DNA from: Gymnopilus junonius | Taxonomy: Eukaryota; Basidiomycota; Agaricomycetes; Agaricales; Galerinaceae | Length of the DNA: 39,778 nucleotides | Assembly: GCA_015501075.1 (NCBI GenBank) | Contig: JADNYJ010000300.1 | Span: 1 to 39,778 of the forward strand | Direction of reading: 5' to 3' | Part shown: in pieces, positions 1 to 11,463 of the stretch | How the letters are laid out: each line of letters begins with the position of its first letter | Numbering within the stretch: position 1 is the first letter of the stretch | Made by a program: the position numbers and the translations under genes | The notes under the pieces: model-generated | Told to the model about the DNA's origin: nothing | The model's database searches: none | What the model saw: the letters and a program-made list of their open reading frames with translations, nothing else

Positions 1-645
1 ACCCTTATACTACCTAGTCTTGCAATGTATTATCTCTTCGTCGCAAGCCTAAGAAGGTCGATGAGTAAAATTCGACGAAAGCGGTTCTTTATGCCAAGAC
101 TAAGGAAACTCTGCTTGCTAGCCTATACGGCATGTACAGCCGCTTCAGTTTTTCACTAAAGCCTGTGAATTAATCGTTGCTAAAGCCTATTGCTGAGTCA
201 ATTGTGCTGCGCCGCCAGAGCATGTCTGGGTTCGTATTTTTACTGCTTATTGATTCAAGATAAAATGACTGAGAAATATACATTTTTGGCAGGCTTTTCA
301 GGCGCATCTGAAATAACGGATAAGAATAACTTGCGATGCGTCAGGCTGTCGCCTTTTTCAAAATCAAAAGAACCATTTCTGGAGAAACGCAACCTCTCCG
401 CACAAGAATCCGCACACTCTCCTTCTTGGTGGTTTCGCAGTGTGAAGTTTACACAGGTGCGAATAATAATTGGATCGCTAATAGGCCTCGTGCTCAACCT
501 CGTCAGCAATTCATGTTAGGCATGCAGTGGTAAACCATTTTAAAGACGAAAATGATATTGAACACCCACGATTGCCAGACGTATAAATTGGAGGTCTTCA
601 AACAATCTTTGCCTTTGGTTTGTTTTGCCCAGTGTCGTTGGAACA
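1..645. other. 5' edge, no gene recognised
   Basis: Short overlapping frames on both strands resemble no known family and show no convincing splice pattern. The last part is probably the promoter and 5' leader of the copper radical oxidase that starts at 646. Confidence 0.4.
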
Positions 646-2760
646 ATGCGCCGAACTACTATTCTTCTCTCGAAAATCTTGACTTTGACTGGAGTTGCCT
701 TCGCGGCGACCCCAAAATGGGAGTTTGTCCAAAATGGAACAAGTGGCGTCCTGGCTCTAGAAGCGATTGTTGTGTCGCCGACGTTGGCTATTTTCATGGA
801 CAGAGCAACCAATGATCCGTTGACGATTGCCGGTGCTCCTGCTTGGGCCTCGCTCTGGAATTTTAAAACCAACACGGCCACTCCGTTGAGGCTCATAACC
901 GACAGTTTCTGTGCTTCTGGAGGATTTTTAAGCAATGGAACCATGGTGAGGTTTTATTTTCGAAGACATGGTGACATTCAAACTGAGCAACCCTCTTGTT
1001 GATATACGCTAGGTCAGCGTTGGCGGAAACATTCCTGCCATCACTGCAGCTCAAGATGGTCGTATGGGCCTCCGGCTTTTCGAGCCGTGCGACGACCCTG
1101 ATGGTGTCGGGTGTACGTTCATTGACGACCCTGCCACCCTTCATCTTGTCGAGAACCGATGGTACCCTTCTGCGGTCAGGATTTTCGATGGATCTATAGT
1201 ACGTTGTGATGTTGCTTCTTTTACATACCCTGTTGACGCGTTGTAGATGGTTGTCGGAGGCATGCATGAAGAGACTCCCTTCTACAATACTGACCCAGCC
1301 AATACCATCGAATTTTTCCCGTCGAAAGATAACGATGTTCCACGTCAGTCTCCCTTCCTAGCCAGGACCGTTCCTGCAAACCTCTTCCCAAGGTGAGGTC
1401 TTTTTATCTTACATCATTCCAGTTTATCGACTTGCCTCGTCAGGCTGCTTTCTTTGCCTGATGGGAGAGTCCTCATGATCGCAAACAACCAAACTATCAT
1501 CTACGACATTGAGAAAAACACCGAGGAAGTACTGCCCGAGATTCCAAATGGTGTCCGCGTAACAAACCCAATGGATGGTACTGCCACCCTACTGCCCTTG
1601 TCCCCACCAAATTTCATCCCAGAAGTCCTCGTCTGTGGCGGTAGCAACTCAAGCGACCAGATTCCGTCTGAACAGCTGTCTTCTCAAGATCCTGCCAGTG
1701 ACCAATGCAGCCGAATGACGATTACGCCAGCGGGTATTAAGAAAGGGTGGCAAATTGAACATATGCTCGAACCTCGAATTATGCCCGAATTTATCCTTAT
1801 TCCGAATGGCCAAGTTTTGATTACAAACGGCGGTGGGACTGGATACGCAGCTATTTCTTCTGTTGGCAATACCATCGGGAATTCCAATGCCGACCACCCA
1901 GTGTAAATTCTAACGCATATGTCTACTGGAGTCCTAACGCTGACTTCTCTTTCAGGTTGAGACCTTCACTTTATAGCCCTGATGCACCCCTTGGAAAGCG
2001 TATCAGCAATGCCGCACTCCCTTCGACCAATATTCCACGCATGTACCACTCCACCGCTACTTTGACTCCTGCGGGGTAATACTTCCTAACTTATTTGCCC
2101 GGTGAAGTGCTAATTTCTTATCGTTAGGAACATCATGTTGGCAGGTTCAAATCCCAATCCCGAGGTCGTCAATAACACTGAGTTCCACACGTAAGCTCTT
2201 GCTTCGTAAATATGTATTCCCACATAACCCATTCGCTGATGAAGGGAATTCCGTGTTGAATTTTTGAACCCACCGTTCATGTCAGTTCCTCGGCCTCAAC
2301 TATCGAAAGTGCCGACCAAAATCGGCTTCAACCAGCCATTCACCATTGAGATCGATGTTCCTAGCAATCTTAAAGCCTCTACGATCCAAGGTGACAATTT
2401 GTCTGACTGCGGTGATTCACGAGCTGATTGACGTCTCTGCATCAGTTGCTCTGATGGACCTCGGGTTCTCTAGTCATGCGTTCCATGTCAGCCAGCGCTT
2501 AGTCTTCATGAATGCAGTCCTAGCTCCAAACCGAAAGAGTATGCTCATCACAAGTCCGCCGAATAACCGAGTCTTCCCACCTGGCCCAGGTACTCGCAGT
2601 TTTTCATTTTTTCATCAACTGTCGACTTATTTATTCATTTTCTCCTTTCACCTCAGCATTCCTCTTTGTAACGATTGATGATGTGACCAGTGAAGGAAGT
2701 CGATTAATTATCGGGAATGGATTGGCTCCACCAGTCAAGGACCAAGGTATATCAATCTAA
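646..2760 (+). CDS. glyoxal-oxidase-like copper radical oxidase (AA5 family)
   Basis: Secreted copper-radical oxidase that should oxidise small aldehydes or alcohols to acids or aldehydes and supply H2O2 outside the cell. Nine exons (646-945, 1013-1198, 1247-1392, 1444-1902, 1956-2075, 2128-2190, 2245-2390, 2446-2589, 2657-2760) give 555 residues, close to the usual size of about 560. The start at 646 gives a signal peptide ([20 protein letters not shown]). The expected active-site set can be seen: Cys89 in SFCASGG and Tyr151 in RWYPSAV (the crosslinked Cys-Tyr pair), Tyr394-His395 in MYHSTATL, and His484 in GFSSHAF. An N-terminal beta-propeller part is followed by a DUF1929-type end. No frame break is seen, so it is probably functional. 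The substrate cannot be read from sequence; galactose oxidase proper is less likely because no carbohydrate-binding module is present. Confidence 0.9.
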
Positions 2761-3452
2761 GCGCTAAAGCTCAGCACTACCTCCGGTTGTCTTGTCGCAG
2801 TGCCTTTCCATGTAAAGTCCCACCTCAAAATGAATATATATATGTAGTTCCGAGACACTGCGCACCAGTTGTCCATGCAGGTTGATCCATTATCTTCTGA
2901 TATATTCATCCTGATACACCCATTTGCTCGAGATTGCCCATTAATGCTTGTCGTTGGGAAGGGCCTTGCTTGAGCATCATGCCACGGCAATATAGAGATA
3001 ATCTCAGCCTATAACTCATATTTTTGCCTCAAGAAAGATGAGAAAAATAAGCGCATTCATCATCTTTTAAATATTAATGTCGCTGAACAAGATGAATAAG
3101 GGAACCATATAAATTAATTTAAGCGCTACATGCATACGTGCTACCTGGCCATCTTAAGTTAATCAGAACCACACCAGAGTTGAAAATCAAACGAGTCCAA
3201 TCGGGAGTCGAGGAGGATCGACTAACTATGAAAACACATTGATAAATATTCTACGGGTATGGTATGCAACGAACGACAAGTGTATGTATATATTATATAT
3301 GATACGGAAGTCGACAGTTTATAAGTCATCACTGACCGACTGACTGACTGATAATTGATTGGATGAATTAAACCGTCCCATTTTTTTCATAAAGTGGCAA
3401 ACTCGGCCAGCCCAAGGTTTGTATGTATGTACTTGACGCACAGTCGCAGAAA
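2761..3452. other. convergent intergenic spacer
   Basis: About 690 bases between the 3' ends of the copper oxidase and the SGNH gene. It is AT-rich with runs such as tatatatatg near 2838 and 3290, fitting 3' UTRs and polyadenylation signals. No open frame of interest. Confidence 0.5.
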
Positions 3453-5373
3453 TTATGTCGAAAACACGCCGATGATCTTGAAGGCGGGCACACCTTGCCC
3501 TTCTTCGCCCGTTAGCTGACATTCGACAAAGTGGGATCCTCTGGAAACGTAATGGTCGATGATTTGTAATCTAGAAAGGAAAAACTCAATAATTGAAGTG
3601 CGGAGAGTGCAGAAAACGTACGCAGCAGTAGGTTCCCCAACCTGAGCAGCATTCTCAATAAGCTTCGCGCCGCCATGATTGTCATCCACCCAACATTCAA
3701 CTGAACTACCCTCTCCAACTTGGGCCACCGGTTCCTTGAGATAATAAATCCCAATATCGCCGGCTCCGACCTGCATCGGGATCCTAATCTTACTCGTCGG
3801 AAGGGTACTATACCAGTAATGGGCAGTGGTAAGCAACGCCGCTCCGCCTGTCGTTGTTGGGTGATACGGGAACCATCCAGAACCGTAGAACAACGAGGGG
3901 GGCAGCGGGTTGATCAGGTCGTTGGCTGATACACAGAAGGGAGCTACTTCTTCATAGGGCCGTCCTGAGTTGGGGCGGGTGTTAATCCGCCCTGGGGGCA
4001 CAGTCATGAGTGCGCGGTGGGCAGCGGCGGCTTCTTTGATTTGGTTTTCTTGTTTAATGCGATTGGCTTCTGCAGCGGCGTCCTTCTCCTTATTTTCAGG
4101 TTCGGGAACGCCCTTTCTCTGGCCTACGCCACCGAATAGCCCATGCGAGTCTCCAAGGCCTCCCTCAGGAGTATGCATCGGCACCGCATCGAACGCAGCT
4201 CCATGTGCGATTGACCACGCCGTGCAAATCTGGGATTGCATGTACGCCACCAAGATATCCGTGATTAAATCATGGCCTGTGACGCTAGCGAGGATAGGGT
4301 CGGTGTAGTACTGTTTGATTGAGTTGGGGTCCCGCATGTAGTCTGGGTATACGGCTGACTTAATAGATATGTGTGGGACGTCGTAGAATTGGGCCACAAC
4401 GGTGTGCCAGTGGTCTGGGCCGGCGAAGCCATGGGCGTGATGGACTTGAGGAGAAAAGTGCCCGAGAAGGAGGACGGCGGGTTGGTCTGGGCGTATGAGG
4501 ATAGAGCGGATGAGGATTTCGAAGTTTTCCATCATTTCTTCGCCTCTGTAGGGAAAGGCGGGTAAATACGTGGTGCTAGGAACGAAGGAATGGAAAAAGT
4601 GACGTACGGCGGGTCGTCGGTGTCAAGCTCAATGATGACGAGGTCTGTCACATCTGGGAGATGATGAGAGTTGCAGAAGCCAAAGTAACCAGAGTTTGTG
4701 CGTCTCATTGCACCATTCGTCAACTCGGATGCTGGGTGAGGGAAGACAGAGTTCCACCATTGGAAGAATTTAGATGGATACCCCTTGGGCGAAATGGGGT
4801 CGTCGCCTGCACCGTGGCAGGCAGATACTGCAACAATTAACAACATCAGAGCCGGAGAATACAAGAAACCCATATGGCCGAAGACGTACTCGACCCTCCA
4901 AGCACACTAATAGTGACAGGCTGACCCGCCAAAGCCTGGTTCAGCACCCTCTGGATCCTCGCCCCGCTACCCAAGTGCAGCCTACTCTTCGACAGTGTCA
5001 GCGCACCATACTTCTTCTCTAGCTCATCCCCAGGCCCATATATAGGACAAAACGCAAAAGGATTTGGGCCCGCCTCCGTAGCATTGAAGTAATTCTTCGG
5101 TTTTAGGTCGGCGTTGGAGTAGTTCTGCACAACGGGCGCGCTGGTGCCTATTGATGGCCAAATAAAGTGGGTAAAGGAGAGGACAAGGACAAGGACGATG
5201 AGCAGGGCCCAGATGCGGTTCGTCACGCCCAGCAGCGAGCGCTGGTGCAGCCTGGTCTTCTCAGAGTCGGAGGCCATGCCAGTGCCGTTGGTGTTGTTGT
5301 GGTGGTGGTCAAAGTTGTCTTGGACTGGCAGCGAAATGTGTGCCTGTCCCCTCCCCGGTGCTCGTCGTTGCAT
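3453..5373 (-). CDS. type II membrane SGNH-hydrolase-like protein (capsular-associated-protein type)
   Basis: Four exons on the minus strand (5373-4890, 4827-4608, 4545-3622, 3570-3453) give 581 residues; phases fit throughout. A polar N terminus is followed by one hydrophobic helix (about residues 54-74, rich in LLIVLVLVLSF) and no signal cleavage site, so a Golgi or surface lumenal domain is likely. The first intron falls in the nucleophile motif, which reads VLGGSISACHGAG after splicing, like SGNH block I (GGS). Later there is ELDTDDP and a C-terminal GHDLITDILVAY segment, which may hold the catalytic His. In basidiomycetes this type is often labelled capsular associated protein; it may act as an esterase or acyl transferase on cell-surface glycans, but that role is inferred. 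An alternative start at 5277 (MASDSEK) would keep the membrane anchor. Its promoter region faces the Crinkler-like gene. Confidence 0.75.
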
Positions 5374-6417
5374 ACGACGACCTCACTCCGAAGAAAAAAA
5401 GTAGGACTGCAGGACGCCCGCCGGATACAGCCTTGAATGATGGACAAAACAAGAGACGGTGGCGACAACGGCCAAATTTATTTTTGATTCCCGCTCAGGG
5501 GAACATTTTTCCCATCCACTCCATCATCTCAAGCTTTCATATACGCAAATAATAGCTCATGAATATTAAATGCTTTAGAAACAGTCATATCTTATGCCAA
5601 TTTCGAGTCGATGAGATAGCCCAAACCGTGTAATTTTCAACAATTTTCACAACCTGCTCTAGTAAGAACTAGTTAATTTTGGCTGCCTAGAAATTGTCCC
5701 CAAGCACTCTTTTTTCCTCGCTCTGCCCTTCATGCTGAAGCGAGATGTCCGAGTCCTGTTCCAGGACGTTGCCCAACGCATCCACCTTATCGACAGTGGG
5801 ATTGAATGTTGAAATGAATTCATTCGTCCAGAGCTTCGGAGTCATAGAAAATGGATTGAAATTGTGTTCATATGTCTTTCCTATCCTTGGTCGTGAGCCC
5901 CTGAACTCTTGCTTATTATTGATTCCAACCTAACTTCTGACCATCAGCTGTCATAGCACATTTTGCGCTGTGCGGGATGGAAGGATGGAATTTGAACGGT
6001 CTGATGGAGGGATGATCATGAGGGCAGCAGCTGCGGGAGACATGAGCACTGTCGGTACCAGGAGCAAAGGAGAAGGACGGTTTTTAGATGGCGCTGGTGC
6101 AAGCTGCATTTCAAGCTCCGGAAGCAGGAAGGCATGTTTCAAGGCCTTTCATTGGGTTAGTATTGGTAAGATGATGCTCAGGTGCAGCAGTCGACATCGA
6201 AGCTCCATCTAATGCCAGAGATGGCCAGTGGGAGGCGAAACCTATAATCGAACTAGCAAGTCATTGGTCAGAGAGCAGATATATAGGGAGAATAGCATAA
6301 ACATATGCAATAGACACGAAAGAAGAACCGTCTTCAGTCTCTAGTACTAGTAGTAGAACCCATCCGCAAGAGAAACAGAGCAGCACGTCCGAGACGCTTC
6401 ACGTGCGAGTTTAGGCC
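5374..6417. other. divergent intergenic region
   Basis: About 1 kb between the divergent SGNH and Crinkler-like genes. Open frames of 60-80 codons near 5745-6212 have no recognisable family and overlap on both strands, so I do not call them. A tatatag stretch near 6280 may serve as a TATA element for the gene at 6484. Confidence 0.4.
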
Positions 6418-6525
6418 ATGTCGGTCACATTCGTTACTTACCTGCAGAACAGCCTCTCTTTATCATCCGTCCAACCAATCGCAATGTCGGTCAAATTCAA
6501 CTGTTACTTCCCTGCAGAAAAGCCC
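6418..6525 (+). repeat. imperfect tandem duplication of the start-codon region
   Basis: The segment starting at 6418 (ATGTCGGTCACATTC) is repeated at 6484 (ATGTCGGTCAAATTC) and both run on into a shared cctgcagaa-agcc block. Copy 1 lacks four bases present in copy 2. The copies lie 66 bases apart and stay in one open frame, so the first ATG would add 22 residues to the protein. Confidence 0.75.
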
Positions 6526-8474
6526 TTTTTCTTCGTCATTAAGGTGGATTCAAATAGTATGATCGTAGAACTATTGGAGGAGATTGCAGTGGAACTCAAA
6601 GATTACGGTCGCGAGTTCAAACGTACAGACCTCCACCTTTTCAAGGTAAACTTCTTTTTTCTCCCCTAAACACCCAACTAACCCACAGCAGACGGATGTC
6701 CCCACCAAACCCAAAGGAACCCTGCAGGAGCGTGCCCTTCAGTGGCTTCACGAGCAACCAGCCGATAGTGAACTCGATGAAATGGACAGTCTTTCGCTGG
6801 CCTTTCCACATGGCCCGCATCCGATCAACCACTTGAAGCTAGATATCATTGTTGCCGATACGGAAGGTGTGATATACTCGATTCTCCAATTCTATCTTAC
6901 TGATTTGTGTCAGTTCTGGAGATGGTTGACGGTCTGGGTGATCCGTACGACGTGTATAAAAGGAAGGTCAAGAAAGGTGGGCATTGTGCTGGCATCTTAT
7001 AGGCACCTACTTTTTCTCATTTACGCCTTAGCCCTCAACGAGTGTTTAAATAATCGTTTATCCCTTCCATCGCCATCGGAACTAGCCAAGAAGCCCGAAA
7101 AGCTGGATGAGGTATTTGGCGGGGAAGAGCATGGCATTCACATAGGTCGGCCTGGCGGAGCCCCTGCCGCGATTTTCAACCCTGCCCTTGCTGCCTTGCA
7201 GCAAAGTTTGGGCGATCTCGAACAAGTCGACATTTCTGAGGACGAAGCTTCACAAGCTGCCAACTACATCCGTTGCGCGGTCAAGTTTTATGCTAGTGAA
7301 GACCTGCGTCAGAAGGCGATCAAAGAGCTAGTCGATGCAGCGATCGGAGAAACTGGTGAGTGGCAACGTCCTGTTAATATGGCTCATGGTCATGACATCA
7401 AACCTGACCGTTGCTGGCGGTACGACCCATTTGTCCTTGAGCTAAAGAACACATTGGGCGTGTCCGGAGATGCTCTTCTCCAAGCTATTATCGATTACAG
7501 CAGAATAGTTTCGGAAGATGAGGTTCGATGAACAACGTTTGCCACTTGAACCCTATACTTACCTTCGTTTGCAGTACAAGCCCTTCCGCGAGACCTGTAA
7601 TTTCCCCATTGTCCTCATTGGTGTCACAGCAAACCGGCTCGAAATTTCCATTGCTGTTTGTGTTGGACCGATCTACGTAACCAAGCTGCTCACGCTCGAC
7701 CTTTCCTTTGGGTTCCATGCCTCTGATAATGTTATCCAACTGGCCCGAGTCTTTAAGATCTTGTCGCGTCATCGAGTAGAACTCAAGAACTATTACAGGA
7801 ACTTCGAGAACTCGACACCTCCTAGACTCTCCTGTCTGTTTCCCAACCCGACACCGATCGATCCTTCCAAACCGTTGCCCAAACTTACCTACCGGCAGTT
7901 TCTCTCGCGAGCAGGTCAGCCGACACCCGATCTTGTTGACTTGGGGGGCTGCACCACTGCGATGTACATCGCCACCCTTGACGATACTAGCGAGGAAGTT
8001 ATTATTAAGTTTACTGCTCGTTACAATGAAGCGGCACATCACCTCCTTGCCAAAGCTGAACTTGCTCCGAAACTATATTTCTGTGAGCGTGTTGTCGGCG
8101 ATCTTTACATGGTTGTCATGGAGCGTGTCAGTGGAATATCTGTTTGGCAGCTCCAGCAAGACAAAACGCCAATTCCTGAAATTGTCCTGACAAAGGTCAA
8201 GGAGGCAGTGCGCCTTCTTCACCAGAAAGATTTGGTCTTTGGGGACTTGCGTTCCAACAACATTCTCTATGTACTAGTTGAAAATCGTGTGGTTCTTGTT
8301 GACTTTGATTGGCCTGGGAAGGATGGAGAAGGAAGATATCCAGCCACCCTCAATCGTAGCACCGATATGAGCAATACCTGGCATAAGTGGGTTTTGCCTC
8401 ATGGTGTTATGCACAAAGAACATGATTTATGGCTACTGGAGCAACTGAAGGTGCTTTGTAAACCCAATGTTTAG
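6484..8474 (+). CDS. Crinkler-like protein: ubiquitin-like header, REase-like middle, kinase-like C terminus
   Basis: Five exons (6484-6645, 6689-6866, 6914-6976, 7032-7522, 7575-8474) give 597 residues. Residues 1 to about 100 (MSVKFNCYFPAEKPFFFVIK and following, with DLHLFK) resemble the ubiquitin-like header of Crinkler (CRN) proteins. The middle holds DPFVLELKNTLG (about residue 266) and GDALLQAIIDYS, an E-x-K arrangement like PD-(D/E)xK nucleases. The C-terminal 190 residues look like a protein kinase: VIIKF (ATP lysine, about 440), FGDLRSNNIL (catalytic Asp, about 520) and LVDFDWPG (DFG-like, about 541). CRN proteins of this layout are known as effectors or conflict proteins in oomycetes and fungi; whether this one is exported or works inside the cell is unknown, and no signal peptide is seen. 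The donor of intron 4 (gttcga) is weak. An upstream in-frame ATG at 6418 is possible. Confidence 0.8.
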
Positions 8475-9252
8475 CCATGTGTTTAGCCTGCCTTCATTGT
8501 ATTGACTGATTCCATGTCCACTATTCCATGTAATTTTGTATGAACAATGTTTTGGATACCTGATTTTATTTTACTGAAATAACCTGGATTTTCTATGATA
8601 TTCGAGATCGAGTAGACACCAGTGGTTCTGATGTTTTATAACTGTGATGTGTTCATCCCAAACTCGGAATTTGAACCTTCAAGCAGCTGCTCTCCTCATC
8701 TGTGTTACTGTCCTGGATGAATGCATCAGGATTGTATATCACACTTACTATAGTCCTATGCCCCAGGCAATTCCTAATTCCTACCTTGGGATGGGAGAGA
8801 GGACTTTGGATGGGCGTAACGGGTTTGGAATGGATACCTGAGCAGGTATGAGTGAATTCGCCATAGGACATGTATATCATGACTCTGTAGTATCTCTTTC
8901 ATCAGAAGAAATGAGTTTCCTACCAATGGGTATTTGTAATTACAAACATGTATATAGAGCTCAACTATGAAATGAACGCCTCGCGCGTTTGCGAGGGTCC
9001 CTTTTCAACCCGGATAGACGCCGTGGAACCGTTTATCCTAACAGTTGGAAGTAGATTTTGTAGATCATCGTATGTATGAACATTGAATCCCTGTAAATAT
9101 GAATGCAAAATTCAAATATTTGAAATTTGATCACGTCAGGCACGGCCGGGAATAAGTTTATTTTTTCGTGATTTTCACATTGCTTGTCATTCATCACCCC
9201 TCTTCTAGGTTTCCTTCCTCTTTCCTTCAAAACGTAGGCAAAACGGGCCAGG
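8475..9252. other. intergenic spacer, no gene seen
   Basis: Holds the 3' flank of the Crinkler-like gene and the promoter of the GT69 gene. Short frames at 8644-8880 on both strands have no family resemblance. Confidence 0.45.
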
Positions 9253-10961
9253 ATGCTCAAGGCTGGGCTACAGCAGCAGATGCGCAGGATACCCGTGCCC
9301 GTAGCTCTCGCCATCGGCATTCTTTTCGGGTTTATCTTTGCTAGGATTTTACCATGGACAACTGTGCGTATCATTCTTGGAAGTTCAGCTTTGTTTCTAA
9401 TCAGTTTTCTTCTAGTCAACAACACCTGTCTGGCGTAGTGGCCATATACCCTCCAAGGCCCGCCAACAAAGCCGGCAGCCCATTCAATTGCCCACTGTCG
9501 ACCAACGAGCTCGCGTCCTAGAGCTACTTACCACCCTCTCGTCGCACTATACCAAAGAGTGTACAAGGAATGCGCAGCCTCTTACGCCCAGCAGGCTTTG
9601 GAGCGATACGCCCCTTTGGTTGGACACAACCCGCCAACTTCCAGCTCATGGTTCTCCTCTTTGCTCGGAGGCGGCTCTGCAGAGCTGGACCACGCCCAGG
9701 CGGTGAGGAGGGATCTGCAAGTCAGCGAGCACAAGTATTTCTTCGCTATCAACCTCTACAACTCATTCGATATCATCCCGGACTTATTCGCTACTCTCTT
9801 CCGCATCGCTGCCATATTGGGGTACCACAACGTCTTTGTGTCAATCTACGAAACGGGTCGAGCGACCAGACCAAGGCCCTATTACGGATATTTGACGCTC
9901 TTACCAAGAGTGTAGGGATGCGCGTTATGATACGGACATCCATGCGCACCCGAGGGGCGTTCAATCACCGCATCGAGTACCTGGCTGAAGTTCGTAACTC
10001 GGCTTTTGTGCCACTTCATGAGCTGCGCGATTCGGAGGGGGAATATTTCGACAGCATCATCTTCATGAATGACATTCTGCCCTGTGTGGATGACCTCCTC
10101 GAGCTTATTTGGCAGAGTCGTCGGAACAACGCTGGGATCACATGCGCGGCGGATTATATGTACCACGAAGAGATTGCGTCGCCCGTGTTCTACGACAACT
10201 GGGTGGCGCGAGATGTCAACGGAACGGCGTTGGAGAATGCGCCGTTTGAAAGGATATTCCACCATTTGCCGTCGTCGCAGAGATGGCAGAGGCATTTGCC
10301 TATCCAGGTACAGAGCTGCTGGAATGGAATCGCGGTGTTGGACCTGCGCCGTTCTATTCCCCGCCGCATGTGAGGTTCAGGATGGCGAAGATCACGGAGG
10401 CGAGTGTAGTGCGAGCGAGTGCAGTTTGATTTGCAATGATTATTGGGAGGCGGGGTATGGGAGGATCATGATGGTTCCGAGAGTCAAATTGGCTTATGAT
10501 AGCGTACGTTTCTCTGTTCCTTTCCTTTCCTTCTTCCTTTACATTTTTGATACCTTTTTCATCCAACAGAAAGTCTTTGATATCATCCACCCCGCACGGC
10601 GCAACCTCACTGCCATCAGGGGTTACAAACGTCTAGGCGGCCTTCCAGACGACCCTCGCACAGATCCTCAAGACCGTACATGGTTCGGGCCTCATGACCG
10701 ACTTTCACGGAGGAAGAAAGTGAGCCCCTAGGGTTCGTTCCCGGGCCTTCGCACGGTGCGTAATTGGTTCTATCCTATTGTAAAAGCTGGAATATTCATT
10801 TAAAAAATTTTCTATCTTCATTTATGGTATGGTGTTGGGGCTGGGATGGTGCAGGTGATCTCGAAGGACCAGATGTAGACCCTATCTGGGAGAGAATGCC
10901 AAACAGGTCGACGAGGGCTGATGCAGTTCAAGTTAGGCATGATCGGACGATGCTTCTATGA
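9253..10961 (+). CDS. GT69 (CAP59/CMT1-type) glycosyltransferase, reading frame interrupted
   Basis: Type II Golgi membrane glycosyltransferase of the cryptococcal mannosyltransferase family. Exons at about 9253-9363, 9416-10503, 10570-10755 and 10855-10961. The first exon encodes a short cytoplasmic tail and an anchor (VPVALAIGILFGFIFARI). Conserved family blocks follow: NLYNSFDIIPDLFAT, TSMRTRGAFNHRIEYLAE, FMNDILPCVDDLLELIWQSR (DxD-like metal site region), GITCAADYMYHEE, ECSLICNDYWEAGYGRIMM and GDLEGPDVDPIWERMPN. Together they cover the whole domain, but in changing frames: a one-base loss is needed at about 9554-9556 (AAA), 9851-9853 (AAA), 10343-10344 (CC), 10399-10400 (GG) and 10703-10705 (TTT). 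All lie in homopolymers and no other lesion is seen, so sequencing error is likelier than decay. In Cryptococcus, relatives act in capsule polysaccharide synthesis; here a role in cell-surface mannan is inferred. Confidence 0.8.
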
Positions 10962-11463
10962 TTCGGATTTGAGCGGATAGAGTCAATGGATGAAGGTCAC
11001 CTTCATGCTTACTGGTCGTAAATCATTCACCACCTTCCATGCATGTATCCTTGTCCTTTCGAGGTCCTCCCCTCGAAGAAGAATTGATCGTGAGTTGACA
11101 AGGGGAAGACATGAACAATGGGAGGACGGACAGAGGCTTTGAGTACCAGACAAGCTGAGGGAGAAAGGCGGGATGGACGGAATACCCTGTAACTGCCTGC
11201 TCAATGATCTCTTTCTGTTGCTAGACTTTTTATATAGGACGCTTTTCTTATGGGTATCATTTGGTATTTGTATAATTAAATTATAGTACGTAGTCGTATA
11301 TCCAGTCCATACCATACATACATTACATATGCAGGAATCCTCGTTTTTGCTTACTCAAATATGTAGACTGGGGTTATATTTTCTCTGTGGGTGGCTGGCA
11401 AAGAAAAAGTATTGGTTAACAGTGGTACAGATTCTTTAATCATCGAAAGATGAGCAAAATGGA
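10962..11463. other. spacer between GT69 gene and tRNA-Ala, no gene seen
   Basis: About 500 bases of 3' flank. The minus-strand frame at 10983-11315 resembles no family. Confidence 0.4.

Noticed and set aside
5970..6212. 80-codon frame rich in Met, Gly and Arg, with a hydrophobic frame on the opposite strand
   Set aside because: No family resemblance, no splice pattern, and neither strand shows a secretion signal or CaaX end that would support a pheromone or small secreted protein.
9882..10295. 137-codon minus-strand frame
   Set aside because: Lies opposite strongly conserved GT69 coding sequence.
9488..10373. Several overlapping plus-strand frames that could be annotated as separate small proteins
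   Set aside because: Their translations are consecutive pieces of one GT69 domain, so they belong to a single gene with length errors.
9253..10961. Programmed ribosomal frameshifting as the reason for the GT69 frame changes
   Set aside because: Five shifts in one gene at unrelated short homopolymers, without slippery heptamers or pseudoknots, do not fit programmed frameshifting.
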